Below, piece after piece: positions 5,802 to 15,275 of a stretch of 45,819 nt of DNA. The position numbers were made by a program, and so were the translations under genes. Numbering within the stretch: position 1 is the stretch's first letter; each line of letters begins with the position of its first letter. This DNA comes from Myxococcota bacterium (lineage in GTDB: Bacteria > Myxococcota_A > UBA9160 > UBA6930): NCBI GenBank assembly GCA_030065975.1, contig JASJCN010000018.1:1-45819 (forward strand), written 5' to 3'. Below the pieces are notes generated by a model, which did no database searches, was not told the origin of the DNA, and saw only the letters and a list, made by a program, of their open reading frames with translations.

Positions 5802-8507
5802 ATGCGGACCCTGATGATCCGACCTCGTCCCGAGGCGCACGGCGCACGGGCTGGGGGAGGGCGTCACCGGCACGCACGCCGGCCGGAAGAGCACCGGCCG
5901 GAGCGCCCCTGGCTGGCCGCCGTGCTGCTGCTCGCACTCGCCTGTGTCGGCGTACCCGCTCTCGCGCAGGAGCCCGGCGCCGAGGCCATCGCCGAAGCAG
6001 CGGCCGAGGCGGCCACCGAGCAGCTCGACATCCGCGCGGACTCCGTCGAGTTCGAGACCGACCGGGCCGTCTACGTGATGCGCGGCAACGTCCGCATCCA
6101 GAAGGGCGAGACGTCGATCCTGGCCGACTGGGTGGTGTTCAGCAATCGCACCCGCCAGGGCGTGGCGACGGGCAACGTCACCATCGAGGAGGGAGAGGAC
6201 CGGCTCGCGGCCGAGTCGCTCCACTTCGAGCTCGACGAGCTCAGCGGCATCATCTACGAGGGCAAGCTCGGCGGACCCGACGCCGACTTCCAGATGGCGG
6301 GAAGCCGCATCAAGCGCGTGGAGACCCAGCGCTACCTCTTCGACGACGCGGTCTTCACCACGTGCAACTGCCCCGACGGCGAGCGCATCCCCTGGCAGCT
6401 GCGCTCGGAGACGGCGGACATCGACGTCGAGGGCTACGCCACCACCCGCAACACGAAGCTCGACATCCTCGAGGTTCCGGCCCTCTGGACCCCGTGGCTC
6501 CGCTACCCGCTCGGGCAGGACCGCCAGACGGGCTTCCTCTTCCCGACGATCCAGCCGCCCTCGAGCCGCACCGGCTTCATCGTCGGCCTGCCGTTCTTCT
6601 GGGCGGCCCACGAGCAGATCAACCTCACGGTGGAGCCCAAGTACCTGGGCACGCGCGGCTTCAAGCCCGAGGCCCTCGGCGAGTACGTCTTCGGGCTGCG
6701 CTCGGGCGGCTCGCTCTTCGGCAGCTTCATCAGCGACGACGAGATCGACGAGGACAACCCCTCGACGCCCTTCAGCAAGAACCGCTGGGGCATCGAGTGG
6801 ATCCATGAGCAGCACCTGCCGGCCGGCTTCGTCTGGAAGGTCGACTCGCGCTTCGCCTCGGACAACAACTACCCCTTCGACTTCCGCGACTTCGAGCGCT
6901 TCCGGACCGACCGCTTCCTCGAGTCGACCACCTTCGTCGAGAACCGCTTCGGGCCCATGGACCGCTACGGCTTCACGGCGACGATCGACTACGCGGACGA
7001 CCTCTCGGCTCCGGACGACCTGGATCGGGACGACGTGCTGGTCCACCGCATGCCCAACCTGATGCTCTCGAGCCGGCCGGTGCAGGTAGGCCCGCTCGAG
7101 AACGTCCTCGGTGCTCTGGACGTCCGCTACACGCACTTCTGGGCCATCGACGAGGCCCTCGACGCGCTGCCCGAGGCCGAGCAGCTCGGCCTCGACAACG
7201 ACGCCTTCCTGGACGTCGGCATCGACGGCCTGCCCGACGGCCGCGAGCGCAACGCCGACGGCAACATCGTCGGGCTGGACGGGACCGTCGAGCTGCGCGA
7301 CGGGACGATCGTGACCGCCGACGATCTGCTGGCCGGCTTCGACATGATGGACCCCGACGTCATGGGGCCGCTGCTCGACCCCGACGGCAGCCAGGACAAC
7401 TTCCCGCTCGGGTTCGAAGGGGACGGGCAGTTCCAGGAGGGCGAGCCCCTCGCCGACCGCGGCCATCGCATCGTCCTCAATCCGCGAATCCTGCTGCCCT
7501 TCCGAGTGGCCGACGCCGTCGAGATCCTGCCCGAGTTCGGCTGGATGGCGTTCCTCTACTCGACGGACAACCAGAGCACCACGATCCGGAACCTCTTCCA
7601 CGCCAACATCGACGTCCGCACGCAGCTGGCTCGCCGCCTCGACGTTCCGTGGTTCGGCGCGCTGCGCCACGTCGTCGAGCCCTACTTCAAGTACACGGTC
7701 CTGACCGAGGACTCGAGCAGCGACGACCCGCTCTTCATTCCGCGTCCCTTCGTGCAGAACCAGCGGCTGCGGCTCTTCGACCCCGTGAACATCGTGCGCG
7801 ACCCGTCGGATCGGGCCGAGGGCGTCAACGGCATCACGCTCGGCGTGCGCAATGCCATCTACCTGCCGGGCGTGCTGGACGAGGAGGGCATCTCGGGCGG
7901 CAACCGCCTCCTCGCCGAGTTCGGAGCGGGCTTCTACAACGACTTCGAGGAGGACAGCCTCCGCGCGCTCTACTTCGAGGGCCAGCTGTTCCCCTTCTTC
8001 CTCACCAACGAGCGGTACAACTTCCGCACGCGCTTCCACCTGGGCTTCGATCTCGACGAGCTGCAGCTGAACGAGGCGCTCTTCGAGTTCGGCTGGGCCA
8101 GCCTCGACGGTCACGACTTCCGCATCACCTACCGCTTCGTCGAGAACGTGCCGCGCTTCTTCGAGAACTTCGGGTTCGACGACGAGCGCTTCGACGACTT
8201 CGAAGACGGCTTCCTGCGGGTCAACCAGTTCAGCCTGAACACCCGCATCGCCATCACCCGCCACATCGGCATCACCTACCGGATCGCCTACTCCTTCGAG
8301 CAATCCCTGGTGATCGCCAACCAGATCGGCGTCGAGTACCTCTCGCGCTGCTACTGTTGGGCGCTGGGCGTTGCCGTCTCCGACAACCGGGCGCGGGGCC
8401 TGACTCCCACCTTCCAATACCGCTTCTTCGGTCTCTCCAAGGACACGGTCCGGCCCTTCGTGGGCGAGCAGCGCCGCACCCGCCGCGCCGACAACCTCTT
8501 CGACTAG
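5802..8507 (+). CDS. lptD: LPS-assembly protein LptD (outer-membrane translocon)
   Basis: 901 residues. LptD, with LptE, inserts LPS into the outer leaflet. After a long Arg-rich n-region, the signal peptide is about residues 37-55 (WLAAVLLLALACVGVPALA|Q). An OstA/LptA-like beta-taco domain follows (about 60-170: IRADSVEFETDRAVYVMRGNVRI, read as strand repeats), then the C-terminal barrel. Paired cysteines occur as CNC (188, 190) and CYC (850, 852). The latter occupies the place of the adjacent CC before Trp in E. coli LptD, consistent with inter-domain disulfides. An Asp/Glu/Gly-rich insert spans about residues 450-556. The ATG at 5802 is the first sensible start, with another ATG at 5814. 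No lptE is in the window. Confidence 0.92.
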   Translation: MRTLMIRPRPEAHGARAGGGRHRHARRPEEHRPERPWLAAVLLLALACVGVPALAQEPGAEAIAEAAAEAATEQLDIRADSVEFETDRAVYVMRGNVRIQKGETSILADWVVFSNRTRQGVATGNVTIEEGEDRLAAESLHFELDELSGIIYEGKLGGPDADFQMAGSRIKRVETQRYLFDDAVFTTCNCPDGERIPWQLRSETADIDVEGYATTRNTKLDILEVPALWTPWLRYPLGQDRQTGFLFPTIQPPSSRTGFIVGLPFFWAAHEQINLTVEPKYLGTRGFKPEALGEYVFGLRSGGSLFGSFISDDEIDEDNPSTPFSKNRWGIEWIHEQHLPAGFVWKVDSRFASDNNYPFDFRDFERFRTDRFLESTTFVENRFGPMDRYGFTATIDYADDLSAPDDLDRDDVLVHRMPNLMLSSRPVQVGPLENVLGALDVRYTHFWAIDEALDALPEAEQLGLDNDAFLDVGIDGLPDGRERNADGNIVGLDGTVELRDGTIVTADDLLAGFDMMDPDVMGPLLDPDGSQDNFPLGFEGDGQFQEGEPLADRGHRIVLNPRILLPFRVADAVEILPEFGWMAFLYSTDNQSTTIRNLFHANIDVRTQLARRLDVPWFGALRHVVEPYFKYTVLTEDSSSDDPLFIPRPFVQNQRLRLFDPVNIVRDPSDRAEGVNGITLGVRNAIYLPGVLDEEGISGGNRLLAEFGAGFYNDFEEDSLRALYFEGQLFPFFLTNERYNFRTRFHLGFDLDELQLNEALFEFGWASLDGHDFRITYRFVENVPRFFENFGFDDERFDDFEDGFLRVNQFSLNTRIAITRHIGITYRIAYSFEQSLVIANQIGVEYLSRCYCWALGVAVSDNRARGLTPTFQYRFFGLSKDTVRPFVGEQRRTRRADNLFD

Positions 8508-8558
8508 GGCGGAGGAAGCCCCGGCCATCCGGGATCCGCGCCCTCCGGCTTCGCGTGC

Positions 8559-8587
8559 TTGCCTTGCGGGGGCAGGTACCCTTTGAT
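8559..8587 (+). promoter_or_regulatory. Possible promoter of the trp operon
   Basis: TTGCCT (8559-8564), 17 bp, TTTGAT (8582-8587). It lies in the 184-bp gap between lptD and trpE, about 105 bp before trpE. The match is moderate. No Trp-codon-rich leader peptide, TRAP site series or T-box signature is visible in the gap, so attenuation of the E. coli type is not supported. Confidence 0.35.
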
Positions 8588-8691
8588 AACACGCGAAGCC
8601 TGAAGGGTTTTTCGCCTCGGGGCCGGCTCGCCGGCGTTCCGGGCGGCCCCGGCTTCGCCTCCCGCCACTCGCGCCTCCTGCCTTCCGGGGC

Positions 8692-10200
8692 ATGGATTCC
8701 AGGGGATGGACCCGCACCGTGCTGCGTCCCTCAGCCGAAGAGTTCGTCAAGCTCTCCGCCGGATCGAACTGGATCCCGGTGGTCCGCGAGATCCTCGCGG
8801 ATCTCGACACCCCGCTCTCGCTCTTTCGCCGCATGGACGACGAGCGGACGGCCTTCCTCTTCGAGTCCGTGGAAGGCGGCGAGAAGTGGGCCCGCTACAG
8901 CTTCATCGGCTCCGGGGCGCGGGCGATCTTCCGCGCCCACGGCTCGCGGGTCGAGTGGACGCGCAACGGGGAGACCGAGACCCTCGAGGCTCCCGGCGAC
9001 CCCCTGGACCTGCTGCGCCAGCACATGGCGGGCTACGACGCGGCGACGCTGCCGGGCCTGCCTCGCTTCACCGGCGGGGCCGTCGGCATGGTGGGCTGGG
9101 ACTGGGTGCGCTTCGTCGAGGACGTGCCCGACGAAAATCCCGACGAGCTCGGCCTGCCCGACCTCTGGTTCGTGTTTCCGGAGACCGTCGTGGTCTACGA
9201 CAACATCCGGCACACCGCCCAGATCATCGTGCACGCCGAGGTCGGCCCGGACGACGACCCGGCCGAGCGCTACGCCGAGGCGATCCTGGCGCTCGATGCC
9301 GTGGTGGACCGGCTGCGGGCACCGCTGCCCGCCGAGCCCCGGCGCCCGAGCGTCCGCGCGCCCATGGACGTGCGGCGCAGCATGGAGAAGGACGACTACC
9401 TAGGCGCCGTGAAGAAGGCGATCGAGTACGTCGAGGCCGGCGACATCTTCCAGGTGGTGCTGTCCCAGCGCTACGAGGTGCCGCTCCAGGTCGAGCCCTT
9501 CCTGCTCTACCGCCACCTGCGCCACGTGAATCCGAGCCCCTATCTCTTCTTCATGCGCATGGAGGGGCCGGTGCTGATCGGCTCCTCGCCGGAGATCCTC
9601 GTGCGCCTCGAGGACGGGCAGATCGATCTGCGGCCCATTGCAGGCACGCGGCGGCGCGGGCGCGACCCCGAGGACGACCTCTTCATGGAGCGCGAGCTCC
9701 TGGCCGATCCCAAGGAGCGCGCCGAGCACGTCATGCTGGTCGACCTGGGCCGCAACGACGTGGGCCGGGTGGCCCGGATCGGAAGTGTGGAGGTCACGGA
9801 CTACGCGCTCATCGAGCGCTACTCCCACGTCATGCACATCGTCTCCAACGTCCAGGGGCGCCTCGTCGAGGGCCGCGACTGGCTCGACCTGCTGCGGGCC
9901 TGCTTCCCGGCCGGGACGCTCTCGGGTGCTCCCAAGGTGCGGGCGATGGAGATCATCGACGAGCTCGAGACGGTGCGGCGAGGCTTCTTCGGCGGCTGCG
10001 TGGGCTACGTCGACTATTCCGGCAACATGGACTTCGCCATCACGATCCGGACCATGCTCGCAAAGGCGGATCGCGTCGTGCTCCAGGCCGGCGCGGGGAT
10101 CGTGGCCGACTCGATCCCCGAGCTCGAGCACAAGGAGTGCGGAAACAAGGCGGGCGCACTGATCGAGGCCATCGACCGGGCGCGCGAGGGAGTGGACTGA
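8692..10200 (+). CDS. trpE: Anthranilate synthase component I
   Basis: 502 residues. TrpE converts chorismate to anthranilate with ammonia delivered by TrpG. The N-terminal regulatory region includes FLFESVEGGEKWARYSFIG, the family's tryptophan-binding region. The C-terminal chorismate-binding half has IAGTRRRGRDPEDD, VDLGRNDVGRV and the GTLSGAPKVRAMEIIDELE segment. AGAGIVADSIPELE closes the active site. The ATG at 8692 is used here. A GTG at 8719 with AGGGGATGG upstream gives a more usual N-terminus (LRPSAEEFVKL) and is a real alternative. First gene of the trpEGDCFBA operon; one nucleotide separates it from trpG. Confidence 0.95.
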   Translation: MDSRGWTRTVLRPSAEEFVKLSAGSNWIPVVREILADLDTPLSLFRRMDDERTAFLFESVEGGEKWARYSFIGSGARAIFRAHGSRVEWTRNGETETLEAPGDPLDLLRQHMAGYDAATLPGLPRFTGGAVGMVGWDWVRFVEDVPDENPDELGLPDLWFVFPETVVVYDNIRHTAQIIVHAEVGPDDDPAERYAEAILALDAVVDRLRAPLPAEPRRPSVRAPMDVRRSMEKDDYLGAVKKAIEYVEAGDIFQVVLSQRYEVPLQVEPFLLYRHLRHVNPSPYLFFMRMEGPVLIGSSPEILVRLEDGQIDLRPIAGTRRRGRDPEDDLFMERELLADPKERAEHVMLVDLGRNDVGRVARIGSVEVTDYALIERYSHVMHIVSNVQGRLVEGRDWLDLLRACFPAGTLSGAPKVRAMEIIDELETVRRGFFGGCVGYVDYSGNMDFAITIRTMLAKADRVVLQAGAGIVADSIPELEHKECGNKAGALIEAIDRAREGVD

Positions 10201-10201
10201 G

Positions 10202-10798
10202 ATGACCGCTCCGCGCGTGCTGATGATCGACAACTACGACTCGTTCACATACAACCTCGTCCAGTATCTCGGTGAGCTCGGCGCGGACGTCGACGTGGTG
10301 CGCAACGACGTGGTACCGCTGGCCGACCTGCTCTCGCGAAGGCCGGACGGCGTGGTGGTCTCGCCCGGGCCCGGTCGACCCGAGCACGCCGGCCTCTCGG
10401 TGGAGGCGGTCGGTGCCTTCGGGGAGCGGGGCACGCCGGTGCTCGGCGTCTGCCTCGGGCACCAGGCCATCGGGCACCTGTACGGGGGGCGCATCGTGCG
10501 CGCGCGCTCGATCATGCACGGCAAGACCTCGGCCATCCACCACCAGGGCGGCGGGGTCTTCGCGGGCCTTCCGGATCCCATGGAGGCCACCCGCTATCAC
10601 AGCCTGGTGATCGAGCCGTCGAGCTGTCCCGACGTCCTCGAGGTGACCGCGCGGACCGACGACGGCGAGATCATGGGTGTTCGCCATCGTGAGCACCCCA
10701 TCGAAGGCGTCCAGTTCCATCCCGAGTCGATCCTCACGGGAGAGGGGAAGTCGCTGCTCGCGAACTTCCTCTCGCGCTGCACCCGGGCCGCGGCATGA
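10202..10798 (+). CDS. trpG: Anthranilate synthase component II (glutamine amidotransferase)
   Basis: 198 residues, a class I glutamine amidotransferase that supplies ammonia to TrpE and may be shared with 4-amino-4-deoxychorismate synthesis. The catalytic triad is intact: Cys84 in LGVCLGHQ, and His173 and Glu175 in QFHPES. The oxyanion segment is SPGPGRP (54-60). It is not fused to TrpD, unlike in E. coli. The ATG starts one nucleotide after the trpE stop, and its own TGA overlaps the trpD start in ATGA. Confidence 0.96.
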   Translation: MTAPRVLMIDNYDSFTYNLVQYLGELGADVDVVRNDVVPLADLLSRRPDGVVVSPGPGRPEHAGLSVEAVGAFGERGTPVLGVCLGHQAIGHLYGGRIVRARSIMHGKTSAIHHQGGGVFAGLPDPMEATRYHSLVIEPSSCPDVLEVTARTDDGEIMGVRHREHPIEGVQFHPESILTGEGKSLLANFLSRCTRAAA

Positions 10799-11817
10799 GC
10801 CTCGCCGAAGCCACGCGCATCGCGGTCTCCGGAGGCGAGGTCGAGGCGTCGCTCTGCGAGTCGGCGTTCGACGAGATCATGGCCGGCAAGGCCTCGCCCG
10901 TCGGGATCGCGGCACTCCTGGTCGCCCTGCGCACCAAGGGCGAGAGCGTCTCGGAGATGGCGGCCATCGCGCGCGCCCTGCGCCGCCATGCCGAGACGGC
11001 GCCGCTGCCGGATCCGGGCACCGTGGACACGTGCGGGACCGGGGGCGACGCCTCGGGCACCTTCAACATCTCGACTCTGGCGGCGCTGGTGGTGTCGGGC
11101 GCCGGGGTGCCCGTGGCCAAGCACGGCAATCGCGCGGCGAGCAGCCGCTCGGGGAGCGCCGACGTGCTCGAGGAGCTCGGCGTGCAGGTGGAGATCCCCG
11201 TGGCGCAGTCGGCCGCGATCCTCGCGCAGGAGGGCATCGCGTTCTTCTTCGCCCGGGTCGCGCACCCGGCCTTCCGGCACGTGGCGCCGGTGCGCTCGGA
11301 GCTCGGCTTCCGGACGGTGATGAACTGCATGGGTCCCCTGCTGAATCCCGTCGGAGCGCGCCGGCAGCTGATCGGCGTGTTCTCGGCGGATCTCGTGCAG
11401 CCCATGGCGGAGGTGCTGGCGGAGCTCGGGAGCGAGCGCGCGCTGGTCGTCCACGGAGACGACGGGCTCGACGAGGTGACCCTCACGACGACCACCCAGG
11501 CGGCCCTCCTCGAGGACGGCGCCGTGCGCCGCTTCGAGATCCGGCCCGAGGACCTCGCGCTCGAACGATGCCCCGCCGAGGCGCTCGCGGGGGGAGACCC
11601 CGCCGAGAACGCCGCGATCGCCCGCGCCATCCTGTCCGGCGAGACCGGGCCGCGAACGGACATCGTCCTCGCCAATGCCGGGGCCGCACTGGTTGCGGCC
11701 GGCGCGGCGCCCGATCTCGCGAGCGGCGTCGCCCGCGCGCGGGAGAGCCTTCAGTCGGGCGCGGCGGCTGACCGTCTCGAGGCGCTGGCCCGAGCGACGA
11801 CGGCGGCGGCGTCGTGA
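10795..11817 (+). CDS. trpD: Anthranilate phosphoribosyltransferase
   Basis: 340 residues. TrpD transfers phosphoribose from PRPP to anthranilate. PRPP-binding CGTGGDASGTFNIST (80-94) and anthranilate-binding KHGNRAASSRSGSAD (109-123) are complete, as is GPLLNPVG. The ATG overlaps the trpG stop (ATGA), and the TGA overlaps the trpC start (GTGA), so translation is probably coupled. Confidence 0.96.
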   Translation: MSLAEATRIAVSGGEVEASLCESAFDEIMAGKASPVGIAALLVALRTKGESVSEMAAIARALRRHAETAPLPDPGTVDTCGTGGDASGTFNISTLAALVVSGAGVPVAKHGNRAASSRSGSADVLEELGVQVEIPVAQSAAILAQEGIAFFFARVAHPAFRHVAPVRSELGFRTVMNCMGPLLNPVGARRQLIGVFSADLVQPMAEVLAELGSERALVVHGDDGLDEVTLTTTTQAALLEDGAVRRFEIRPEDLALERCPAEALAGGDPAENAAIARAILSGETGPRTDIVLANAGAALVAAGAAPDLASGVARARESLQSGAAADRLEALARATTAAAS

Positions 11818-12623
11818 CGATCCTCGACGAGATCCTCTCGCGGAAGCGCGACGAGGTGGCCGCGGCACGGCGCGAGCGATCGCCCGAGTCGGTCCGGGCC
11901 CGCGCCGAAGCGGCCCCGCCGCCGCGCGGCTTCCGGGCCGCGCTCGTGGCGGGCACCGCTCCCCGCGTGATCGCCGAGGTGAAGCGGCGCTCTCCCAGCA
12001 AGGGGCTGATCCGCGCCGACTTCGACCCGATCGAGATCGCGCGGGCCTACACGCGGGGCGGGGCGGCCGCGCTCTCGGTGCTGACCGACGAGTTCTACTT
12101 CGGCGGGCATCTCGACTTCCTGCCGGCGATCCGCGAGGCGACGCCGCTCCCGCTGCTGCGCAAGGACTTCGTGGTGGATCCCTACCAGCTGGACGAGGCC
12201 CGGGCGGCCGGCGCCGATGCGGCGCTGCTGATCGTCTCCGCCCTGTCGGGGGAGCTGCTCTCCTCGCTGTACGAGCACGCGCGCGATCTCGGGCTCGACG
12301 TCCTCGTGGAGGTCCACGACGAGGCCGAGATGGAGCGGGCTCGCGCCCTGGGTGCCGACCTCGTCGGGATCAACAACCGGGATCTCCGCCAGTTCACCAC
12401 CGACCTCGCCACGACCGAGCGACTGGCGCCCCTCTCGCCCGAGGGTGCCGTGCTCGTCTCCGAGAGCGGTATCTTCGAGCCCGAGCACGTGGAGCGTCTG
12501 ACCGCGGCGGGCGCTTCGGCCTTTCTCGTGGGAGAATCGCTGATGCGGGAGCCCGACGTGGAGCTCGCGCTTCGCACGCTCCGGGAGCCGCGGCCCAACG
12601 ATCGGGCCGCCGCATCGCCGTAG
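11814..12623 (+). CDS. trpC: Indole-3-glycerol phosphate synthase
   Basis: 269 residues, a stand-alone TIM barrel (not fused to TrpF). It cyclises CdRP to indole-3-glycerol phosphate. Lys57 in AEVKRRSPSKG, Lys117 in LLRKDFVVD, VGINNRDL and VSESGI are the family active-site strands. The GTG start overlaps the trpD stop. A 25-nt spacer then leads to trpF, the longest gap inside the operon. Confidence 0.96.
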   Translation: MTILDEILSRKRDEVAAARRERSPESVRARAEAAPPPRGFRAALVAGTAPRVIAEVKRRSPSKGLIRADFDPIEIARAYTRGGAAALSVLTDEFYFGGHLDFLPAIREATPLPLLRKDFVVDPYQLDEARAAGADAALLIVSALSGELLSSLYEHARDLGLDVLVEVHDEAEMERARALGADLVGINNRDLRQFTTDLATTERLAPLSPEGAVLVSESGIFEPEHVERLTAAGASAFLVGESLMREPDVELALRTLREPRPNDRAAASP

Positions 12624-12648
12624 CCCGAGATCGGTAGAGGGGTCCAAG

Positions 12649-13278
12649 GTGAGCGTTCGGATCAAGGTCTGTGGCGTCCTGTCGGCCGATGCCGCGGCGG
12701 CAGCAGCCGATGCCGGCGCCGACCTGGTGGGCCTGAACTTCGTGCCCTCCTCGCCGCGCTGCCTCAGCCTGGCCGTGGCCGAGGAGATCGCGGAGCGGCT
12801 GGCCGACACCGAGGTCGAGCGGGTGGCGGTCTTCCAGGACGCCCCGTGGCACGAGATCGAGCGCGTGACCCGGCGCATCGATCTCGAGCGCATCCAGTTC
12901 CACGGCAGCGAGTCGGAGGAGGACGTCGAGCTGGTGGACTACCCCGTGATCAAGGCGCTGCGGGGCGCGGACCGCGAGGCGATGGAGAAGTACCCGGGCG
13001 CCCTGCTGCTGCTCGACAACCCGACCCACGGAGGCGGGCAGGGCGCGGCCTGGAACTGGAGCGAGGCTGCCGAGCTGATCGCCGAGGGCTGGGACGTGAT
13101 CCTGGCCGGCGGGCTGAATCCGGATAATGTCGGGGAGGCCCTGGACGGGCTGGGAGACCTCCCACCCTGGGGCGTCGACGTGGCGACGGGTGTCGAGGGG
13201 TCCGATCACCGAAAGGATCCGGCGAAGATGGCGGCGTTCGTGAAGGCGGTGCGGGCCGCGGAAGGCGGCGGGGCGTGA
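12649..13278 (+). CDS. trpF: Phosphoribosylanthranilate isomerase
   Basis: 209 residues, TIM barrel. It performs the Amadori rearrangement of PRA to CdRP. The catalytic pair is present: Cys8 in IKVCGV and Asp123 in [13 protein letters not shown]. Substrate strands IQFHGSE and AGGLNPDNV and the closing [10 protein letters not shown] follow. Motif variants (KVCGV rather than [16 protein letters not shown] rather than the commoner GGTG form) mark it as a divergent but apparently functional copy. GTG start with AGAGGGG upstream; its TGA overlaps trpB in GTGA. Confidence 0.92.
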   Translation: MSVRIKVCGVLSADAAAAAADAGADLVGLNFVPSSPRCLSLAVAEEIAERLADTEVERVAVFQDAPWHEIERVTRRIDLERIQFHGSESEEDVELVDYPVIKALRGADREAMEKYPGALLLLDNPTHGGGQGAAWNWSEAAELIAEGWDVILAGGLNPDNVGEALDGLGDLPPWGVDVATGVEGSDHRKDPAKMAAFVKAVRAAEGGGA

Positions 13279-14477
13279 GCACCGGCGCCGTTCGCGGCAC
13301 GTTCGGAGAGTACGGCGGGCGCTACGTGCCCGAGACCCTGGTCGCGGCCCTCGACGAGCTCGAGGAGGCGGTCCCGCGCATCACCGGGAGCCAGGCGTTC
13401 CGCGACGAGCTGGACCACCTGCTGCGCAACTACGCCGGGCGGCCCTCGCCCCTCTACTTCGCCGAGCGCACGACGCGCGACCTCGGCGGAGCGAAGGTCT
13501 ATCTCAAGCGCGAGGACCTGGTCCACACCGGCGCGCACAAGATCAACAACGTGCTGGGTCAGGCGCTGCTGGCGCGCCACATGGGCAAGCCCCGGGTCAT
13601 CGCCGAGACGGGCGCCGGCCAGCACGGCGTCGCCACGGCCACGGCCTGCGCGCTCCTGGGCCTCGAGTGCGAGGTGTTCATGGGCGAGGAGGACGTTCAG
13701 CGCCAGGCGCTCAACGTCTTCAAGATGGAGCTCCTGGGGGCCACCGTGCATCCGGTGACCTGCGGCTCGCGCACCCTGAAGGACGCCATCAACGAGGCGA
13801 TGCGCGACTGGGTCACGAACGTGAACTCCACCTACTACTGCATCGGCAGCGTGATGGGGCCGCACCCGTACCCGACCCTGGTTCGCGACTTCCAGCGCGT
13901 GATCGGCCTCGAGGCGCGTGAGCAGATCCTGGCCGCCGAGGGGCGCCTCCCCGACGTGCTGGTCGCGTGCGTGGGCGGCGGCTCCAACGCAATGGGCCTC
14001 TTCCATCCCTTCTGCGACGACGAGGGCGTCGAGATGGTGGGCGTCGAGCCGGCCGGCGAGGGGCTCAACACGCCGCGCCACGGGGCGACGCTCGGGAGCG
14101 GCGTGAAGGGGATCCTGCACGGGCAGCGCACCATCGTCCTCTCGGACGACGACGGTCAGATCCTGCCGGCGCACAGTGTCTCGGCCGGCCTCGACTACCC
14201 CGGCGTGGGTCCGGAGCACGCGTACCTGCGCGACATCGGCCGGGCGCGCTACGTCTCGGCCACCGACGCCGAGGCCCTCGACTCGTTCCAGTACCTCTCC
14301 CGCACCGAGGGCATCGTGCCCGCCCTCGAGACGGCCCACGCGGTGGCCGAGGTCCGTCGCCTCGCGCCGACCCTCTCGAAGGACGCGATCATCGTGATGA
14401 ACCTCTCCGGGAGAGGGGACAAGGACGCTCCCCAGGTACGCGAGCTGCTCGCGGGCAAGGGGAGCGCCGGTCACTGA
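13275..14477 (+). CDS. trpB: Tryptophan synthase beta chain
   Basis: 400 residues, the TrpB1 type. It condenses indole with serine using PLP. The PLP lysine is Lys89 in HTGAHKINN, and Glu111 in [10 protein letters not shown] is the catalytic acid. The phosphate loop [10 protein letters not shown] and EPAGEG are intact. The N-terminal [15 protein letters not shown] is standard. GTG start overlapping trpF; its TGA shares one base with the trpA ATG (TGATG). Confidence 0.97.
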   Translation: MSTGAVRGTFGEYGGRYVPETLVAALDELEEAVPRITGSQAFRDELDHLLRNYAGRPSPLYFAERTTRDLGGAKVYLKREDLVHTGAHKINNVLGQALLARHMGKPRVIAETGAGQHGVATATACALLGLECEVFMGEEDVQRQALNVFKMELLGATVHPVTCGSRTLKDAINEAMRDWVTNVNSTYYCIGSVMGPHPYPTLVRDFQRVIGLEAREQILAAEGRLPDVLVACVGGGSNAMGLFHPFCDDEGVEMVGVEPAGEGLNTPRHGATLGSGVKGILHGQRTIVLSDDDGQILPAHSVSAGLDYPGVGPEHAYLRDIGRARYVSATDAEALDSFQYLSRTEGIVPALETAHAVAEVRRLAPTLSKDAIIVMNLSGRGDKDAPQVRELLAGKGSAGH

Positions 14478-15271
14478 TGGGACGCATCGGGGACGCGTTC
14501 GACCGGCTGCGCGCGGCCGGGGAGCGGGCCTTCGTGCCCTTCGTGACGGCGGGCGACCCCGACCTCGAGACCACCGAGGCGCTGGTGCTGGCGATGGACC
14601 GCGCCGGCGCGGACATCATCGAGATCGGCGTCCCCTTCTCCGACCCGACGGCCGACGGGCCGACGATCCAGCGCGCGAGCGAGCGCGCCCTGGCGGGCGG
14701 CGTGAGCCTCCGGCGGGTGCTCGAGAGCGTGCGCCGGCTGCGCGACGAGACCGACGCGGCGCTGGTGCTGATGGGCTACGCGAATCCGTACCTCGCCATG
14801 GGCGAGCAGGGCTTCGCTCGCGCGGCGGCCGAGGTGGGCGTCGATGGCGTGATCGTCCCGGATCTCCCGCCCGAGGAAGGCCACGCCCTCTACTCGGCCC
14901 TCGAGGAGCACGGCGTCGACGGCATCCTGCTCGCCGCGCCGACGACCACTCCCGAGCGCATGGCCCAGCTCTGCGAGCAGACCCGCGGCTTCCTCTACTA
15001 CGTCTCGCTCACCGGCGTAACGAGCGCCCGCGCCGAGCTCGCCGCGGGCCTCGAGGAGTCGGTGCGCCGGATCCGCGCCGACGCGAAGGTGCCCGTCTGC
15101 GTGGGCTTCGGCATCTCCACCCCCGAGCAGGCGCGACAGGTGGGGAGCTACGCCGACGGCGTGGTGGTCGGGAGCGCCATCGTCGACCGCATCGAGGCGG
15201 CTCCGGATCGGGCGGCGATCGTGGACGACGTGGCGCGCTTCGTCGCCGAGATGAAGGACGTCCTGCGCTAG
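14477..15271 (+). CDS. trpA: Tryptophan synthase alpha chain
   Basis: 264 residues, TIM barrel. It cleaves indole-3-glycerol phosphate to indole, which is channelled to TrpB. Catalytic Glu49 (IIEIGVPFSDP) and Asp60 (PTADGPTIQ) are present, as are the phosphate-binding VGFGIS and VVVGSAIV segments. The ATG overlaps the trpB stop. Last gene of the operon; only 4 bp separate its stop from the convergent coaE stop, leaving no room for a dedicated terminator. Confidence 0.96.
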   Translation: MGRIGDAFDRLRAAGERAFVPFVTAGDPDLETTEALVLAMDRAGADIIEIGVPFSDPTADGPTIQRASERALAGGVSLRRVLESVRRLRDETDAALVLMGYANPYLAMGEQGFARAAAEVGVDGVIVPDLPPEEGHALYSALEEHGVDGILLAAPTTTPERMAQLCEQTRGFLYYVSLTGVTSARAELAAGLEESVRRIRADAKVPVCVGFGISTPEQARQVGSYADGVVVGSAIVDRIEAAPDRAAIVDDVARFVAEMKDVLR

Positions 15272-15275
15272 ACGC

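Noticed and set aside
8593-8614. GCGAA/TTCGC inverted repeat before trpE as a terminator or attenuator
   Set aside because: The stem is short and imperfect, its T-run lies inside the arm rather than after it, and no competing structure or leader peptide is visible.
5427-8834. Very long open frame on the minus strand opposite lptD and trpE
   Set aside because: It is antisense to a clear lptD. The translation is low-complexity Val/Glu/Ala/Arg with no domain. Long antisense frames are expected at this GC content.
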